DNA of 64,000 bases. Origin: Simplicispira metamorpha (GTDB taxonomy: Bacteria; Pseudomonadota; Gammaproteobacteria; Burkholderiales; Burkholderiaceae_C). Below are positions 16,923 through 29,181 of this stretch, in pieces; position 1 is the first letter of the stretch; every line of letters begins with the position of its first letter. The notes below the pieces were generated by a model. That model was given only the letters and a program-made list of their open reading frames with translations, had not been told where the DNA came from and did no database searches. Made by a program: the position numbers and the translations under genes. The DNA lies in NCBI RefSeq assembly GCF_004341365.1, contig NZ_SLXH01000006.1:1-64000 (forward strand), in the 5' to 3' direction.

Positions 16923-17888
16923 TTACTGGATGACTTGCGCGGCCGACTTGACCAGCGCCTCAGGCAGCTTCACGCCTTGCTTTTCAGCGGCGCCGGGGTT
17001 CACGAACAGTTCCATTTTGGTGCTGACTTCGGGCTTGATGTCACCGGGTTTTTCGCCCTTCAAGATGCGAACCACCATGCGGCCGGTTTGCTCGCCCAGA
17101 TCGCGGTAGTTGATGCCAAAGGCGGCAATGGCGCCGCGCTTGACGCTGTCGGTGTCTGAAGCCACCAGCGGGATTTTGGCTTCCTGGCCCACTTTGACCA
17201 ACGCTTCGTAGGCAGAAACCACGTTGTTGTCGGTGTTGGTGTAGATCACATCGACCTTGCCGATCAGGCTGCGCGCGGCGCTGCCCACGTCCACCGAGCG
17301 GGGCGCGGCGGCTTCCACCAGCGTCATGCCCAGCGTGGGCAGCAGCTTTTGCAGCTCTTTGACCACGACCACCGAGTTGGCTTCGCCAGGGTTGTAGACC
17401 ATGCCCACGCGCTTGGCGTTGGGCACCACCTGCTTGAGCAGCTCCATTTGCTTGTCCAGCGCCAGCATGTCGGACACGCCAGTGACGTTGGTCTTGGAGG
17501 GCTCCCAGCTGGCGAGCAGCTTGGCCACCACCGGATCGGTCACGGCAGAGAACACCACAGGCACGGTTTTGGTGGAGGCCACCACAGCCTGGGCCGACGG
17601 CGTGGCAATGGCGACGATGGCATCGGGCTTGTCGCCCACAAACTTGCGTGCAATTTGCGCTGCCGTACCGGTGTTGCCCTGGGCGCTTTGGTACTGCCAC
17701 TTGAGGTTTTTGCCGGACTCAAAGCCCGCATCTTTGAGCGCAGCCTGCACGCCGTCGCGCACGGCGTCGAGGGCAGGGTGTTCCACGATGGCGGTCACGG
17801 CCACGGATTTTTGCTGGGCCATGGCGGGTGCCACTGCGGCCACGGCCAGTGCCAGGGCTCCCAGGTGCATCCAGGGCGTTTTTTTCAT
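16923..17888 (-). CDS. ABC transporter substrate-binding protein, PF04392 family (TrpX-like)
   Basis: The 321-residue product has a signal peptide (KKTPWMHLGALALAVAAVA, cleavage after MAQ or PAMA) and then a type I periplasmic binding fold with VAVTAIVEHPALDAVRDG, IVAIATPSAQAV and IPLVASDTDSVKRGAIAAFG, all typical of PF04392 proteins. The ATG at 17888 has GGAG 6 bases upstream. The ATG at 17894 lies directly against it and is less likely. First gene of the transporter operon. The ligand is unknown. Proximity to the gcv operon may be coincidental. Confidence 0.88.
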   Translation of the reverse strand: MKKTPWMHLGALALAVAAVAPAMAQQKSVAVTAIVEHPALDAVRDGVQAALKDAGFESGKNLKWQYQSAQGNTGTAAQIARKFVGDKPDAIVAIATPSAQAVVASTKTVPVVFSAVTDPVVAKLLASWEPSKTNVTGVSDMLALDKQMELLKQVVPNAKRVGMVYNPGEANSVVVVKELQKLLPTLGMTLVEAAAPRSVDVGSAARSLIGKVDVIYTNTDNNVVSAYEALVKVGQEAKIPLVASDTDSVKRGAIAAFGINYRDLGEQTGRMVVRILKGEKPGDIKPEVSTKMELFVNPGAAEKQGVKLPEALVKSAAQVIQ

Positions 17889-18006
17889 GTTCATCTCCAA
17901 GCTGTCCTTTTGGTTTCCTGGTGGATCTCGCCGGCTGCGCGCAGGAAAGACGCGCGCCGGTGGGCGAGTGTACCGCCGTGCTTTCCGCCGCGCTGGTTTA
18001 TAAGCC

Positions 18007-18028
18007 AAAAAGGCCTGCAAGGCAGGCC
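18007..18028 (-). terminator. Rho-independent terminator of the ETF dehydrogenase gene
   Basis: Stem GGCCTGC/GCAGGCC with a 3-base loop, followed on the minus strand by TTTTT. It lies 26 bases past the stop at 18054. Confidence 0.75.
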
Positions 18029-18053
18029 AGTCAAGCGCTACGTGCTATGGTTT

Positions 18054-19754
18054 TTACATGCCGGAGTAGTTCGGGCCGCCGCCGCCTTCGGGCGTGACCC
18101 AGACGATGTTTTGCGTTGGGTCTTTGATGTCGCAGGTTTTGCAGTGCACGCAGTTTTGGGCGTTGATTTGCAGGCGCTGGGCGTTGCCGCCCTTGGCCTC
18201 GTCGGGCACAAACTCGTACACGCCCGCTGGGCAGTAGCGGGCTTCAGGCCCAGCGTATTTCGCCAGGTTGATGCTCACGGGCACGCTGGCGTCCTTGAGC
18301 GTGAGGTGGGCGGGCTGGTTTTCTTCGTGGTTGGTGTTGCTGATGAACACGCTGGAGAGGCGGTCAAAGGTCAGCTTGCCATCGGGCTTGGGGTACTCGA
18401 TGGGCTGGCATTCGGCGGCGGGCTTCAAGTAGGCGTGGTCGGGCTTGTCGCGGTGCAGCGTCCAGGGGATGTGGCCGCGCAGCACAAACTGCTCAAAACC
18501 GTTCATCACGGTGCCCACGGCCAGACCGTACTTGAACCAGTTCTTGAAGTTGCGGTCTTTGTTCAGCTCGGTGTGCAGCCAGCTGCTGTCAAAGGCCTTG
18601 GGGTAGGCGGCCAGCTCGTCGTGCTGGCGTCCGGCGGCAATGGCGTCAAAAGCGGCCTCGGCAGCCAGCATGCCGGTCTTGATGGCAGCGTGGCTGCCCT
18701 TGATGCGGCTGACGTTCAAAAAGCCCGCGTCGCAGCCCACCAGCGCGCCGCCAGGGAAGACAAACTTGGGCAGCGAGTTGATGCCGCTGGCGTTGATGGC
18801 GCGCGCGCCATACGACAGGCGCTTGGCCGTGACTTCGCCCGCGTCGTTTTCGAGGTAGTAGCGAACGCGGGGGTGCGTCTTCCAGCGCTGGAATTCTTCA
18901 AACGGGCTCAGGTAGGGGTTGCTGTAGCCCAGGCCGGTGACAAAGCCCATGGCCACCTTGTTGCCCTCCAGGTGGTAGAGGAAGGCGCCGCCGTAGGTGT
19001 CGTTTTCCATGGGCCAGCCAGCGGTGTGCATGACAAAGCCGGGCTGGTGGCGTGCGGGGTCGATTTCCCACAGCTCTTTGATGCCGATGCCAAAGCTTTG
19101 CGGGTCGCGCCCGGCGTCGAGCTGGTAGCGGGCGATGAGCTGTTTGCCCAGGTGGCCGCGTGCGCCTTCGGCAAACACGGTGTATTTGCCCAGCAGCTCC
19201 ATGCCCAGCTGGAAGTTGTCGGTGGGCTCGCCGTCTTTGCCCAGACCCATGTTGCCGGTGGCCACGCCCTTGACGCTGCCGTCTTCGTTGTAGAGCACTT
19301 CGGCGGCGGTGAAGCCGGGGAAAATTTCCACGCCCAGCGCTTCAGCCTGCTCGCCCAGCCACTTGGTGACGGCGCCCAGGCTGACGATGTAGTTGCCGTG
19401 GTTGTGGGCAAACGGTGGCAAGAGCGGGTTGGGCACGCGGGTGCCGGAGGTTTCGCTCAGGAAGATGTAGGCGTCATCGGTGACGGGCTGGTTGAGCGGG
19501 GCGCCGCGCTCTTTCCAGTCCGGAAACAGCTCGGTCAGCGCCTGGGGGTCCATGATGGCGCCCGAGAGGATGTGCGCGCCCGGCTCGGAGCCTTTTTCCA
19601 GCACCACCACGGACACGTCCTGGCCTTTTTCGGCAGACAGCTGCTTGATGCGGATGGCAGTGGCCAGCCCACCGGGGCCACCGCCGACCACCACCACGTC
19701 GTATTCCATGGCTTCGCGGGGGCCGAATTGGGCAAGGATTTCTTCGTTTGTCAT
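18054..19754 (-). CDS. Electron transfer flavoprotein-ubiquinone oxidoreductase
   Basis: The 566-residue membrane-associated iron-sulfur flavoprotein passes electrons from ETF (fatty acid and amino acid oxidation) to ubiquinone. The FAD dinucleotide motif is VVVVGGGPGGLATAIR near residue 20. The C-terminal 4Fe-4S ferredoxin part has C-P-A-G-V-Y upstream and CVHCKTCDIKDPTQNI with Cys spaced as C-x2-C-x2-C. The start MTNEEILAQFG is used. Upstream codons to 19847 encode no conserved sequence. It is divergent from the SDR gene, with 146 bases between them. Confidence 0.96.
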   Translation of the reverse strand: MTNEEILAQFGPREAMEYDVVVVGGGPGGLATAIRIKQLSAEKGQDVSVVVLEKGSEPGAHILSGAIMDPQALTELFPDWKERGAPLNQPVTDDAYIFLSETSGTRVPNPLLPPFAHNHGNYIVSLGAVTKWLGEQAEALGVEIFPGFTAAEVLYNEDGSVKGVATGNMGLGKDGEPTDNFQLGMELLGKYTVFAEGARGHLGKQLIARYQLDAGRDPQSFGIGIKELWEIDPARHQPGFVMHTAGWPMENDTYGGAFLYHLEGNKVAMGFVTGLGYSNPYLSPFEEFQRWKTHPRVRYYLENDAGEVTAKRLSYGARAINASGINSLPKFVFPGGALVGCDAGFLNVSRIKGSHAAIKTGMLAAEAAFDAIAAGRQHDELAAYPKAFDSSWLHTELNKDRNFKNWFKYGLAVGTVMNGFEQFVLRGHIPWTLHRDKPDHAYLKPAAECQPIEYPKPDGKLTFDRLSSVFISNTNHEENQPAHLTLKDASVPVSINLAKYAGPEARYCPAGVYEFVPDEAKGGNAQRLQINAQNCVHCKTCDIKDPTQNIVWVTPEGGGGPNYSGM

Positions 19755-19900
19755 GGCTGTATCGTCGGGCGTTTGAGTTTGATAATGGGGAATTTTGTAA
19801 TAACAGGCAACCTTACGGCTGTCTTGCACGCGACCGATTGTATGCACCGGCAGGGCAACAATCGGGCGACTGTTTCATCTGCATCAAGAGGAAGACCCCT

Positions 19901-20683
19901 ATGGCATACAGCATCGACTTGTCTGGCCGCGTGGCCCTGGTGACCGGCGCCTCCAGCGGTTTGGGGGCGCAGTTTGCGCGCACCCTGGCCAAGGCCGGTG
20001 CGGGTGTGGTGCTGGCCAGCCGCCGCCTGGAAAAGCTCAAGGCGCTGCGCGCGCAGATTGAAGGCGAGGGCGGCGACGCCCATGTGGTGGAGCTGGACGT
20101 GACCGACCACGACTCCATCAAGGCCGCCGTGGCGCACGCTGAAACCGAGATGGGCTCCATCGACATCCTGGTCAACAACTCGGGCGTGTCCACCACGCAG
20201 CGCCTGCAAGAGGTCACGCCCGAAGACTTTGATTACATCTTCGGTGCCAACGTCAAAGGCGCTTTTTTTGTCGCACAGGAGGTGGGCAAGCGCATGCTGG
20301 CGCGCGCCACGGGCCAGGCGCCGGGCAGCTTCACGGGCGGGCGCATCATCAACATCGCGTCCATGGCCGGGCTCAAGGTGCTGCCGCAGATTGGCGCCTA
20401 TTGCATGAGCAAGGCCGCCGTCATCCAGATGACGCGCGCCATGGCGCTGGAGTGGGGCCGCTTTGGTATCAATGTCAACGCGATATGCCCCGGCTACATC
20501 GATACCGAAATCAACCACCGCCACTGGCAAACCGAACAGGGGCAAAAACTGATCAACCTGCTGCCGCGCAAGCGCGTGGGCCAGCCCCAAGACCTGGATG
20601 CGCTGATCGTGATGCTGGCCAGCGACCAGAGCCACTTCATCAACGGTGCGGTGATTGCCGCCGATGATGGTTTTGCCATTTAA
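19901..20683 (+). CDS. Short-chain dehydrogenase/reductase
   Basis: The 260-residue product has the classical SDR pattern: cofactor motif TGASSGLG near residue 13, NNSG near residue 90, catalytic Ser in NIASMAG, and Y-x3-K in GAYCMSKAAV. The C-terminal PGYIDTEI is also typical. The ATG at 19901 starts the conserved region and follows AGAGGAAG. Substrate is unknown. Coupling with a thioesterase gene 28 bases downstream suggests acyl-CoA or 3-hydroxyacyl chemistry, as an inference. Confidence 0.9.
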   Translation: MAYSIDLSGRVALVTGASSGLGAQFARTLAKAGAGVVLASRRLEKLKALRAQIEGEGGDAHVVELDVTDHDSIKAAVAHAETEMGSIDILVNNSGVSTTQRLQEVTPEDFDYIFGANVKGAFFVAQEVGKRMLARATGQAPGSFTGGRIINIASMAGLKVLPQIGAYCMSKAAVIQMTRAMALEWGRFGINVNAICPGYIDTEINHRHWQTEQGQKLINLLPRKRVGQPQDLDALIVMLASDQSHFINGAVIAADDGFAI

Positions 20684-20711
20684 CCCACACGAAAACCACA
20701 CGACGACTGCC

Positions 20712-21134
20712 ATGAAATTTGAGATTCCCGAGGCCAAAAAGCTGGTGCATGAAATGCGTTTTCCGGTGCGCTGGGGCGATATGGACGCGCTGGGCCATGT
20801 CAACAACACGGTGTACTTCCGCTACCTGGAAATGGCCCGCGTGGAGTGGGTGCGCCAGGTGGGCAGCAGCCTGGACCCCAGCGGTGAGGGCATGGTGATC
20901 GTCAATGCGTTCTGCAATTTTTACCAGCAGCTGGCCTACCCCGATGAGGTGCTACTCAAGTTCTACGTGAGCGACCCCGGCCGCACCACGTTCGAGACCT
21001 GGAGCACCATGGAGCGCGTGGGCCAGCCCGGCGTGGTGTGCGCTGCGGGCGGCGCCACGGCCATCTGGGTCAATTACGCACAGCAAAAAGCCGTCACCTT
21101 GCCCGACTGGCTGCGGGCGCTGGTGGCGGCTTGA
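20712..21134 (+). CDS. Acyl-CoA thioesterase, 4HBT hot-dog family (YbgC-like)
   Basis: The 140-residue product has the 4-hydroxybenzoyl-CoA thioesterase-type motif RWGDMDALGHVNNTVYFRY, whose Asp (GDMD) is catalytic in the YbgC group. Length is normal for a single hot-dog domain. It is the second gene of a pair with the SDR gene. The physiological thioester is not evident from sequence. Confidence 0.9.
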   Translation: MKFEIPEAKKLVHEMRFPVRWGDMDALGHVNNTVYFRYLEMARVEWVRQVGSSLDPSGEGMVIVNAFCNFYQQLAYPDEVLLKFYVSDPGRTTFETWSTMERVGQPGVVCAAGGATAIWVNYAQQKAVTLPDWLRALVAA

Positions 21135-21147
21135 TCGCTATCTGGAT

Positions 21148-24057
<2,910 letters not shown>

Positions 24058-24095
24058 ACCGGCAGTGCCCGCGCCTTGGGCGCCGGGCATTCCCG

Positions 24096-24131
24096 CACCG
24101 GCCTGCCCTGCGCAACAGGGTCAGGCCGGTG
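24096..24131. terminator. Bidirectional terminator between katG and the LuxR gene
   Basis: A long hairpin CACCGGCCTGCCCTG / CAGGGTCAGGCCGGTG with loop CGCAA and one mismatch, followed by GGCGTTTT on the plus strand. It separates two convergent genes. Confidence 0.75.
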
Positions 24132-24137
24132 GCGTTT

Positions 24138-24683
24138 TCAGCTGCCTGCCACCAGCTTGTGTACCAGGTCGGCCGCTGTGGAGGCGCCGTATTTGCGCAT
24201 CAGCCGGGCGCGGTAAATCTCTACGGTGCGGTGGCTGATGGCCAGGGCCTTGCCGATTTCCTTGGAGGTCATGCCTTCGAGCAGGCGCGCGGCCACTTCG
24301 CGCTCGCGCCCGGTCAGATCGGCCTTGACGGGGCGCTGTGCGCTCAGGTCTTCAAAGCTCCAGATGCCCGAGGCGTGCGGCGCCTCGCGGTTGAGCGCGC
24401 GGCCCGACACGTGGCACCAGAACACCTCGCCATTGAGGCGCTTCATGATGCGGCTGTCGGCGTAATAGCCCTTGGTGTTGAGGATGGGCGTCATGCGCGC
24501 GCCCAGGCGTTCGTACTCGTCGGCGCTGGGGTAGAGGATCTGGAAAGACTGGCCAATGAGCACCTCGCGCGAAGCCCCGAACATCTCGCAGACCTGGCGA
24601 TTGCAGTCGATCATCGTGCGGTTGCGCGAGAGCACCAGGCCCACGGGCGCCATATCAAAAGCCAGCCGGTAATCAACATCCAT
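24138..24683 (-). CDS. PAS-LuxR transcriptional regulator
   Basis: The 181-residue product has an N-terminal PAS domain (residues 5-110: LAFDMAPVGLVLSRNRTMIDCNR, then GEVFWCHVSGRAL) and a C-terminal LuxR helix-turn-helix (LTGREREVAARLLEGMTSKEIGKALAISHRTVEIYRARLMRK, shown here by its ends: LTGRERE and HRTVEIYRA). There is no receiver domain, so it probably senses a ligand through PAS. It is divergent from the CoA-transferase operon with a 26-bp inverted repeat between the starts. Direct control of that operon is the obvious inference. Confidence 0.9.
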   Translation of the reverse strand: MDVDYRLAFDMAPVGLVLSRNRTMIDCNRQVCEMFGASREVLIGQSFQILYPSADEYERLGARMTPILNTKGYYADSRIMKRLNGEVFWCHVSGRALNREAPHASGIWSFEDLSAQRPVKADLTGREREVAARLLEGMTSKEIGKALAISHRTVEIYRARLMRKYGASTAADLVHKLVAGS

Positions 24684-24722
24684 AGCGCGTAGCGGTGCCG
24701 TAGTAGTGCAAATCTTTAGGGA

Positions 24723-24748
24723 ATACTACGTAGCAGATTACGTAGTAT
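24723..24748. promoter_or_regulatory. Perfect inverted-repeat operator between the LuxR and CoA-transferase genes
   Basis: ATACTACGTA (24723-24732), a 6-base spacer, then TACGTAGTAT (24739-24748): ten paired bases without mismatch, in the 96-bp divergent gap, 31 bases from the CoA-transferase start. Size and symmetry suit a dimeric LuxR-type regulator. Confidence 0.7.
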
Positions 24749-24779
24749 CTTCACGATACCAAATTTCAAGGAGACTGTT

Positions 24780-25484
24780 GTGAACAAGGTGTTTCCCTCC
24801 GCAGCCGAGGCCCTGGCGGGCGTGGTTGCAGACGGCCAGCTGCTGGCTGTCGGTGGTTTCGGGTTGTGCGGTATCCCCGAAGCCCTGATCGATGCATTGC
24901 GCGACTCCGGGGTGAAAGACCTCACGGTGATCTCCAACAACGCGGGCGTGGACGGCTTTGGCCTGGGCAAGCTCCTGGAGACGCGCCAGATCAAGAAAAT
25001 GATCTCCTCGTATGTGGGCGAGAACAAGGAGTTTGAGCGCCAGTACCTGGCGGGCGAACTGGAGCTGGAGTTCACGCCCCAGGGCACGCTGGCCGAGAAG
25101 CTGCGTGCGGGCGGCGCGGGCATTCCGGCATTTTTTACCAAGACGGGTGTGGGCACCATCGTGGCCGAGGGCAAAGAGCTGCGCGAGTTCGATGGCGAAA
25201 CCTACGTCATGGAGCGCGCGCTGGTGCCTGAGGTGTCGCTGGTCAAGGCGCACCGTGCGGACAAATCGGGCAACCTGCAATTTCGTTTGACGGCGCGCAA
25301 CTTCAACCCGGCAGCAGCCACGGCGGGCAAGGTCTGCATCGTGGAAGTGGAAGAAATCGTGGAAACCGGCGCCATCGCCCCCGACGACGTTCACCTGCCC
25401 GGTATTTACGTACACCGCATCGTGCACAACCCGACCCCCGAAAAGCGCATCGAAAAGCGCACCATCACCGCAACAGGAGCCTGA
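24780..25484 (+). CDS. 3-oxoacid CoA-transferase, subunit A
   Basis: The 234-residue subunit of a family I CoA-transferase has the oxyanion/CoA motif GGFGLCGIPEALIDAL near residue 25 and the typical NAGVDGFGLGKLL and EFTPQGTLAEKLRAGGAGIPAF segments. The start is GTG, with AAGGAG 7 bases upstream. It pairs with subunit B three bases downstream. The enzyme may be succinyl-CoA:3-ketoacid (ScoA) or 3-oxoadipate (PcaI) type. The sequence favours the acetoacetate/succinyl-CoA type, but I cannot decide firmly. Confidence 0.93.
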   Translation: MNKVFPSAAEALAGVVADGQLLAVGGFGLCGIPEALIDALRDSGVKDLTVISNNAGVDGFGLGKLLETRQIKKMISSYVGENKEFERQYLAGELELEFTPQGTLAEKLRAGGAGIPAFFTKTGVGTIVAEGKELREFDGETYVMERALVPEVSLVKAHRADKSGNLQFRLTARNFNPAAATAGKVCIVEVEEIVETGAIAPDDVHLPGIYVHRIVHNPTPEKRIEKRTITATGA

Positions 25485-25487
25485 ACC

Positions 25488-26126
25488 ATGCCGTGGACCC
25501 AAGACCAAATGGCCGCCCGTGCGGCGCAAGAACTCGAAGACGGCTTCTACGTCAACCTGGGCATTGGCATCCCGACGCTGGTGGCCAACTTCACCGGCGA
25601 CAAGGAAGTGTGGCTGCAGTCCGAGAACGGCATGCTGGGCATTGGCCCCTTTCCGACCGAAGACAAGGTGGATGCCGACCTGATCAACGCTGGCAAGCAG
25701 ACCGTGACCACCATCCAGGGCTCGTCCATCTTCGGCTCTGACCAGAGCTTTGCCATGATCCGGGGCGGCAAAATCAACCTGTCCATTCTGGGCGCCATGC
25801 AGGTCAGCGAGAAGGGCGACCTGGCCAACTGGATGATCCCCGGCAAGATGGTCAAGGGCATGGGCGGTGCCATGGACTTGGTGGCGGGCGTCAAGCGCGT
25901 GATCGTGCTGATGGAGCACGTGGCGCGCAAAAAAGACGGCACCGAAGACATGAAAATCCTGCCCCAATGCACGCTGCCCCTGACGGGCGTAGGCGTGGTC
26001 GATCGCATCATCACCGACCTGGCCGTGATGGATGTCACGCCCCAGGGCCTGAAGGTGGTGGAGCTGGCGCCAGGCGTCACGTTCGAGGCCTTGCAGGCCA
26101 AAACCGGTGTCACGCTGCTGGCCTGA
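25488..26126 (+). CDS. 3-oxoacid CoA-transferase, subunit B
   Basis: The 212-residue catalytic subunit carries the glutamate that forms the CoA thioester, E46 in [18 protein letters not shown]-like NLGIGIPT near residue 23 and GGAMDLV in the middle are typical. A ribosome binding site (CAGGAG) overlaps the end of subunit A, so translation is coupled. A terminator follows 60 bases after the stop. Confidence 0.95.
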   Translation: MPWTQDQMAARAAQELEDGFYVNLGIGIPTLVANFTGDKEVWLQSENGMLGIGPFPTEDKVDADLINAGKQTVTTIQGSSIFGSDQSFAMIRGGKINLSILGAMQVSEKGDLANWMIPGKMVKGMGGAMDLVAGVKRVIVLMEHVARKKDGTEDMKILPQCTLPLTGVGVVDRIITDLAVMDVTPQGLKVVELAPGVTFEALQAKTGVTLLA

Positions 26127-26185
26127 GCACCTCTGCTGCGCCACTGACCGCCACTGACCGTGTGGTGGCGCACCACACCCCTCCC

Positions 26186-26212
26186 AAGGACGCCGTGCAA
26201 GCGTCCTTTTTT
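26186..26212 (+). terminator. Rho-independent terminator of the CoA-transferase operon
   Basis: Perfect stem AAGGACGC/GCGTCCTT with loop CGTGCAA and a following T-run. Confidence 0.85.
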
Positions 26213-26324
26213 GCGTGCTGTACGCGCTTGCCCTGCGGGCATGCCGGTGCTGCACCGCCCAGGTGCCATGCCGGGTGGGGCTGCACTGGGTTTTAATAGG
26301 GCGTGATGTTTCTCTTTGCACGGC

Positions 26325-27656
26325 ATGACCGATACCTTCCCCGTCAGTATGGACAGTTTGGCTTTTCCAGAGCGTTTGCCTGAAAGCCCGCATTACCTGC
26401 GCGCTGTCACTGAACTGGCCCAGCGCCGTGCCGTGGTGGCCCAGGAGGCGATTTATGCCGAGGGCGGCATCAAACTGGTGGAAAAAGGTACCCGGATTGA
26501 TGGCCGTCTGTACGACCGGCTGGTGCAGCACAAGCTGCGCGAACCCATTGACAGCCACCTGGCGGCAGAAGACACGATAGACCATGCGGTTTTGGTGGCC
26601 GCAGCCCGTGAGGTGGCCCGCGACTCGCCCCTGGGGCAGCTGCTGGGGCCTGCTCTGGGCACAGGCTTTGATCGCATGTGGGTGTCGCTGGCGCAGGTGC
26701 CCTTGCCCAGCACCATGGCCTTCAAGCTCACGGTGATGCGCGAACAGCGCCCCAAACTGTTCCAGCACAGCCTGGAGATGGTGATTGTGGCGATGTTTCT
26801 GGGCCTGCGCAGCGCCCTGAATGACAACGACTGCATCGCGCTCACTGCGGCTGCACTGCTGCACGATGTGGGTGTTTTGCACATGCCACCCGCCTGGCGC
26901 GACCCGCAGCACAAATTCACTGGGGTCGACCGCAAGCAGCTGGTGGCCCATCCCATCACATCCATGCTGATGCTCCGCGCTGCGCAGGTTTATCCCCGTG
27001 AGGTGGAACTGGCCGTGCTGGAGCACCACGAGCGCATGGATGGCACCGGCTACCCGCGCGGGTTGCAGGGGGCCGATATTTCACCGCTGGGGCGCATCTT
27101 GCTGCTGGCCGAAGTGGTGACCGCCTTCTACGCCAAATACACCGAAGACCTGCCCGCGCAGCAACTGTCGCTGGCGCTGCGCCTGAACCACCGCAGGTTT
27201 CCGGCTGCATTGGTGGCCCATGTACTGCCGTTGCTGGGGCAGGCTGCGCCGCAAGATGCCGTGCTGCAACCCCTGGCCGCTGACGCGCCGCGCGCCATCG
27301 AAACCCTGGCGCGGGCTTTTGCCCATTGGGAAACGGCCAAAGTGGTGGCGCTGAGTCCAGACCCCGACCTCGATGGCCAGGGCATCATCACTTTTGTGGA
27401 TGAACGGCTGATGGCGCTGAAAAAAATCCTGGTCGAGGCCGGTGCCCACCCCGATCAGCAGCGCGAGATGCTGCCCTTGCTCCAGGACGATGCTGCCAGC
27501 CTGGCCGAGGTGGCCTTTGTCTGCCGCGAGGCCATGTGGCAGTTGCAGAACATCGCCAACTCCTGCCTGCGCCGCTGGCCCCTGACCACCGAGCGGCGCA
27601 ACCCCATCGACGCTGCCGTGGCGCAGTGGTGCGATTGGGTGCTGGGCAAGTTGTAG
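26325..27656 (+). CDS. HD-GYP-type phosphodiesterase-like protein
   Basis: The 443-residue soluble protein has an HD domain with the metal motif LLHDVG (about residue 185), a following HP dipeptide in VAHPITSM, EHHERMDGTGYPRG (about residue 230) and DISPLGRILLLAEVVTAF. These are HD-GYP hallmarks, so cyclic-di-GMP hydrolysis is the likely activity. The N-terminal 150 residues hold no domain I recognise, and no receiver or membrane segment is present. The ATG at 26325 is used. Alternative nearby starts are poor. It stands alone after the CoA-transferase terminator. Confidence 0.82.
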   Translation: MTDTFPVSMDSLAFPERLPESPHYLRAVTELAQRRAVVAQEAIYAEGGIKLVEKGTRIDGRLYDRLVQHKLREPIDSHLAAEDTIDHAVLVAAAREVARDSPLGQLLGPALGTGFDRMWVSLAQVPLPSTMAFKLTVMREQRPKLFQHSLEMVIVAMFLGLRSALNDNDCIALTAAALLHDVGVLHMPPAWRDPQHKFTGVDRKQLVAHPITSMLMLRAAQVYPREVELAVLEHHERMDGTGYPRGLQGADISPLGRILLLAEVVTAFYAKYTEDLPAQQLSLALRLNHRRFPAALVAHVLPLLGQAAPQDAVLQPLAADAPRAIETLARAFAHWETAKVVALSPDPDLDGQGIITFVDERLMALKKILVEAGAHPDQQREMLPLLQDDAASLAEVAFVCREAMWQLQNIANSCLRRWPLTTERRNPIDAAVAQWCDWVLGKL

Positions 27657-27687
27657 CCGCTGCGCCAGCGCTACCCCAGCTTTCCGT

Positions 27688-29181
27688 TCACACCACGCCC
27701 TCAAACACCATCACCTCGACCACCTCGCCGCTTTGCACGCTGGCCTGGTCGTGGTGCAGCACGATCAAGCCGTTGGCCTGCACCATCGAGCTGAGTACGC
27801 CCGAGCCCTGGTTGCCGGTGGTGCGCACTTGCAGCGTGCCGCCTTCGCCCACGCTGACCAGCCCACGCTGGTATTCGGTGCGCCCAGGTTTCTTGCGGAT
27901 GGCCTGTGTGCTGACCGCGCGCAGCAGCGGTGGGGTGGGGTGGGTGCAGCCCATCATGCGCAGCAGGGCCGGGCGCACCAGGGCCAGAAACGTCACCATC
28001 ACCGCCACCGGGTTGCCGGGCAGGCCAAACAGGATCGCCCCGTTGGGGTTTAATTCAGTATGATTTTGATAGCTGCTAGCGCCCACTGTACGGGCGTTAG
28101 AGCCTGATTTGGCTGTTATTTTTTTGCTGTCGATGCGGCCCACGGCCATGGGGCGGCCCGGGCGCATGGCGATGCGCCAGAAGGCCACGTCGCCCAGCGC
28201 TTTCATCATGGTGCGGGTGTGGTCGGCCTCGCCCACGCTGACGCCGCCGCTGGTGATGATGGCGTCGGCCTGCTGCGCGGCCTGGCAGAAAGCGGCCTCC
28301 AGCAGCGCGGGCTCGTCGCGCACCACGCCCAGGTCAATCACCTCTGCGCCCAGGCGCGTGAGCAGGCCCAGCACGGTGTAGCGGTTGCTGTCGTACACGG
28401 CGCCTTCGCGCGGTGATTCGCCCAGGCTCAGGATTTCATCGCCGGTCGAGAAGTAGGCCACGCGCAGGCGCCGCTGCACCGCCACCGTGGGCAGGCCCAG
28501 GCTGGCCAGCAGCCCCAGCGCAGCGGGGGTGATGAGCGCGCCCCGGGCCAGCGCCACGCGGCCTTGCATCAGGTCTTCGCCGCGCAGGCGGCGGTTGTCG
28601 CCCGGGCGCAGCACGTCGGCGGGGATGTGGATGTATTCGCTGGCGGTAGCGGTGGCCGTTGCGCTGGTGGTGGTGCCACCTGCGCGTTCGCCAGCGCTGT
28701 GGGCGGCAGGCGCGTTGGCTGCTTGGGTGAATTCCTGCGGCACCACGGTGTCCAGCCCGGCGGGCATGACGGCGCCGGTCATGATCTTCACGCATTCACC
28801 GGCGCCCACGCGACCCGTCCAGGCGGCGCCGGCCAGGGCTTTGCCGACCACGCGCAGCGTCAGCGGCGCGCCGGGCACCAGGGCGCTGCCGTCGAACGCG
28901 TAGCCGTCCATGGCCGAGTTGTCGTGCGCGGGCACGTCCAGGGGCGACACCACATCGCCCGCCAGCACCCGGCCCAGGGCGTCACGCAGGGGCAGGGTTT
29001 CTGTGCCGGTGATGGGCTGCACCAGTTGCTGCAAAAACGCGCTAGCGCTGGCCACCGTGAGCGATTGCGGGTCGTAGCCTTGCAGGGCGGCGGCGATGTC
29101 GGCCAGGGTGGGGGCAGTGGTCATTTCGGTCAGGGCGGTGGTGGGGGCGACTGTGGCAGCAGGGGCAGGGTCGGCGCTCAT
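27688..29181 (-). CDS. moeA: Molybdopterin molybdenumtransferase
   Basis: The 497-residue product inserts molybdate into adenylylated molybdopterin. Recognisable are [33 protein letters not shown] (shown by its core [14 protein letters not shown]), [17 protein letters not shown], and the MoeA/MogA domain motif [12 protein letters not shown]. It is about 90 residues longer than usual because of an N-terminal extension (residues 1-40), a Ala/Thr-rich insert at about residues 155-180, and an in-frame interspersed repeat at about residues 351-377 just before the conserved [14 protein letters not shown]. The start overlaps the mobA stop by 4 bases (ATGA). Confidence 0.95.
   Translation of the reverse strand: MSADPAPAATVAPTTALTEMTTAPTLADIAAALQGYDPQSLTVASASAFLQQLVQPITGTETLPLRDALGRVLAGDVVSPLDVPAHDNSAMDGYAFDGSALVPGAPLTLRVVGKALAGAAWTGRVGAGECVKIMTGAVMPAGLDTVVPQEFTQAANAPAAHSAGERAGGTTTSATATATASEYIHIPADVLRPGDNRRLRGEDLMQGRVALARGALITPAALGLLASLGLPTVAVQRRLRVAYFSTGDEILSLGESPREGAVYDSNRYTVLGLLTRLGAEVIDLGVVRDEPALLEAAFCQAAQQADAIITSGGVSVGEADHTRTMMKALGDVAFWRIAMRPGRPMAVGRIDSKKITAKSGSNARTVGASSYQNHTELNPNGAILFGLPGNPVAVMVTFLALVRPALLRMMGCTHPTPPLLRAVSTQAIRKKPGRTEYQRGLVSVGEGGTLQVRTTGNQGSGVLSSMVQANGLIVLHHDQASVQSGEVVEVMVFEGVV
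28051..28131 (+). repeat. Interspersed palindromic repeat inside moeA
   Basis: A near-consensus copy: TTTTGATAGCTGCTAGCGCC, spacer, GGGCGTTAGAGCCTGATTTG, GCTGTTATTTTTTT. It is read through in frame by moeA on the opposite strand, adding roughly 27 residues rich in Ser, Asn, Lys and Ala. Confidence 0.8.
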
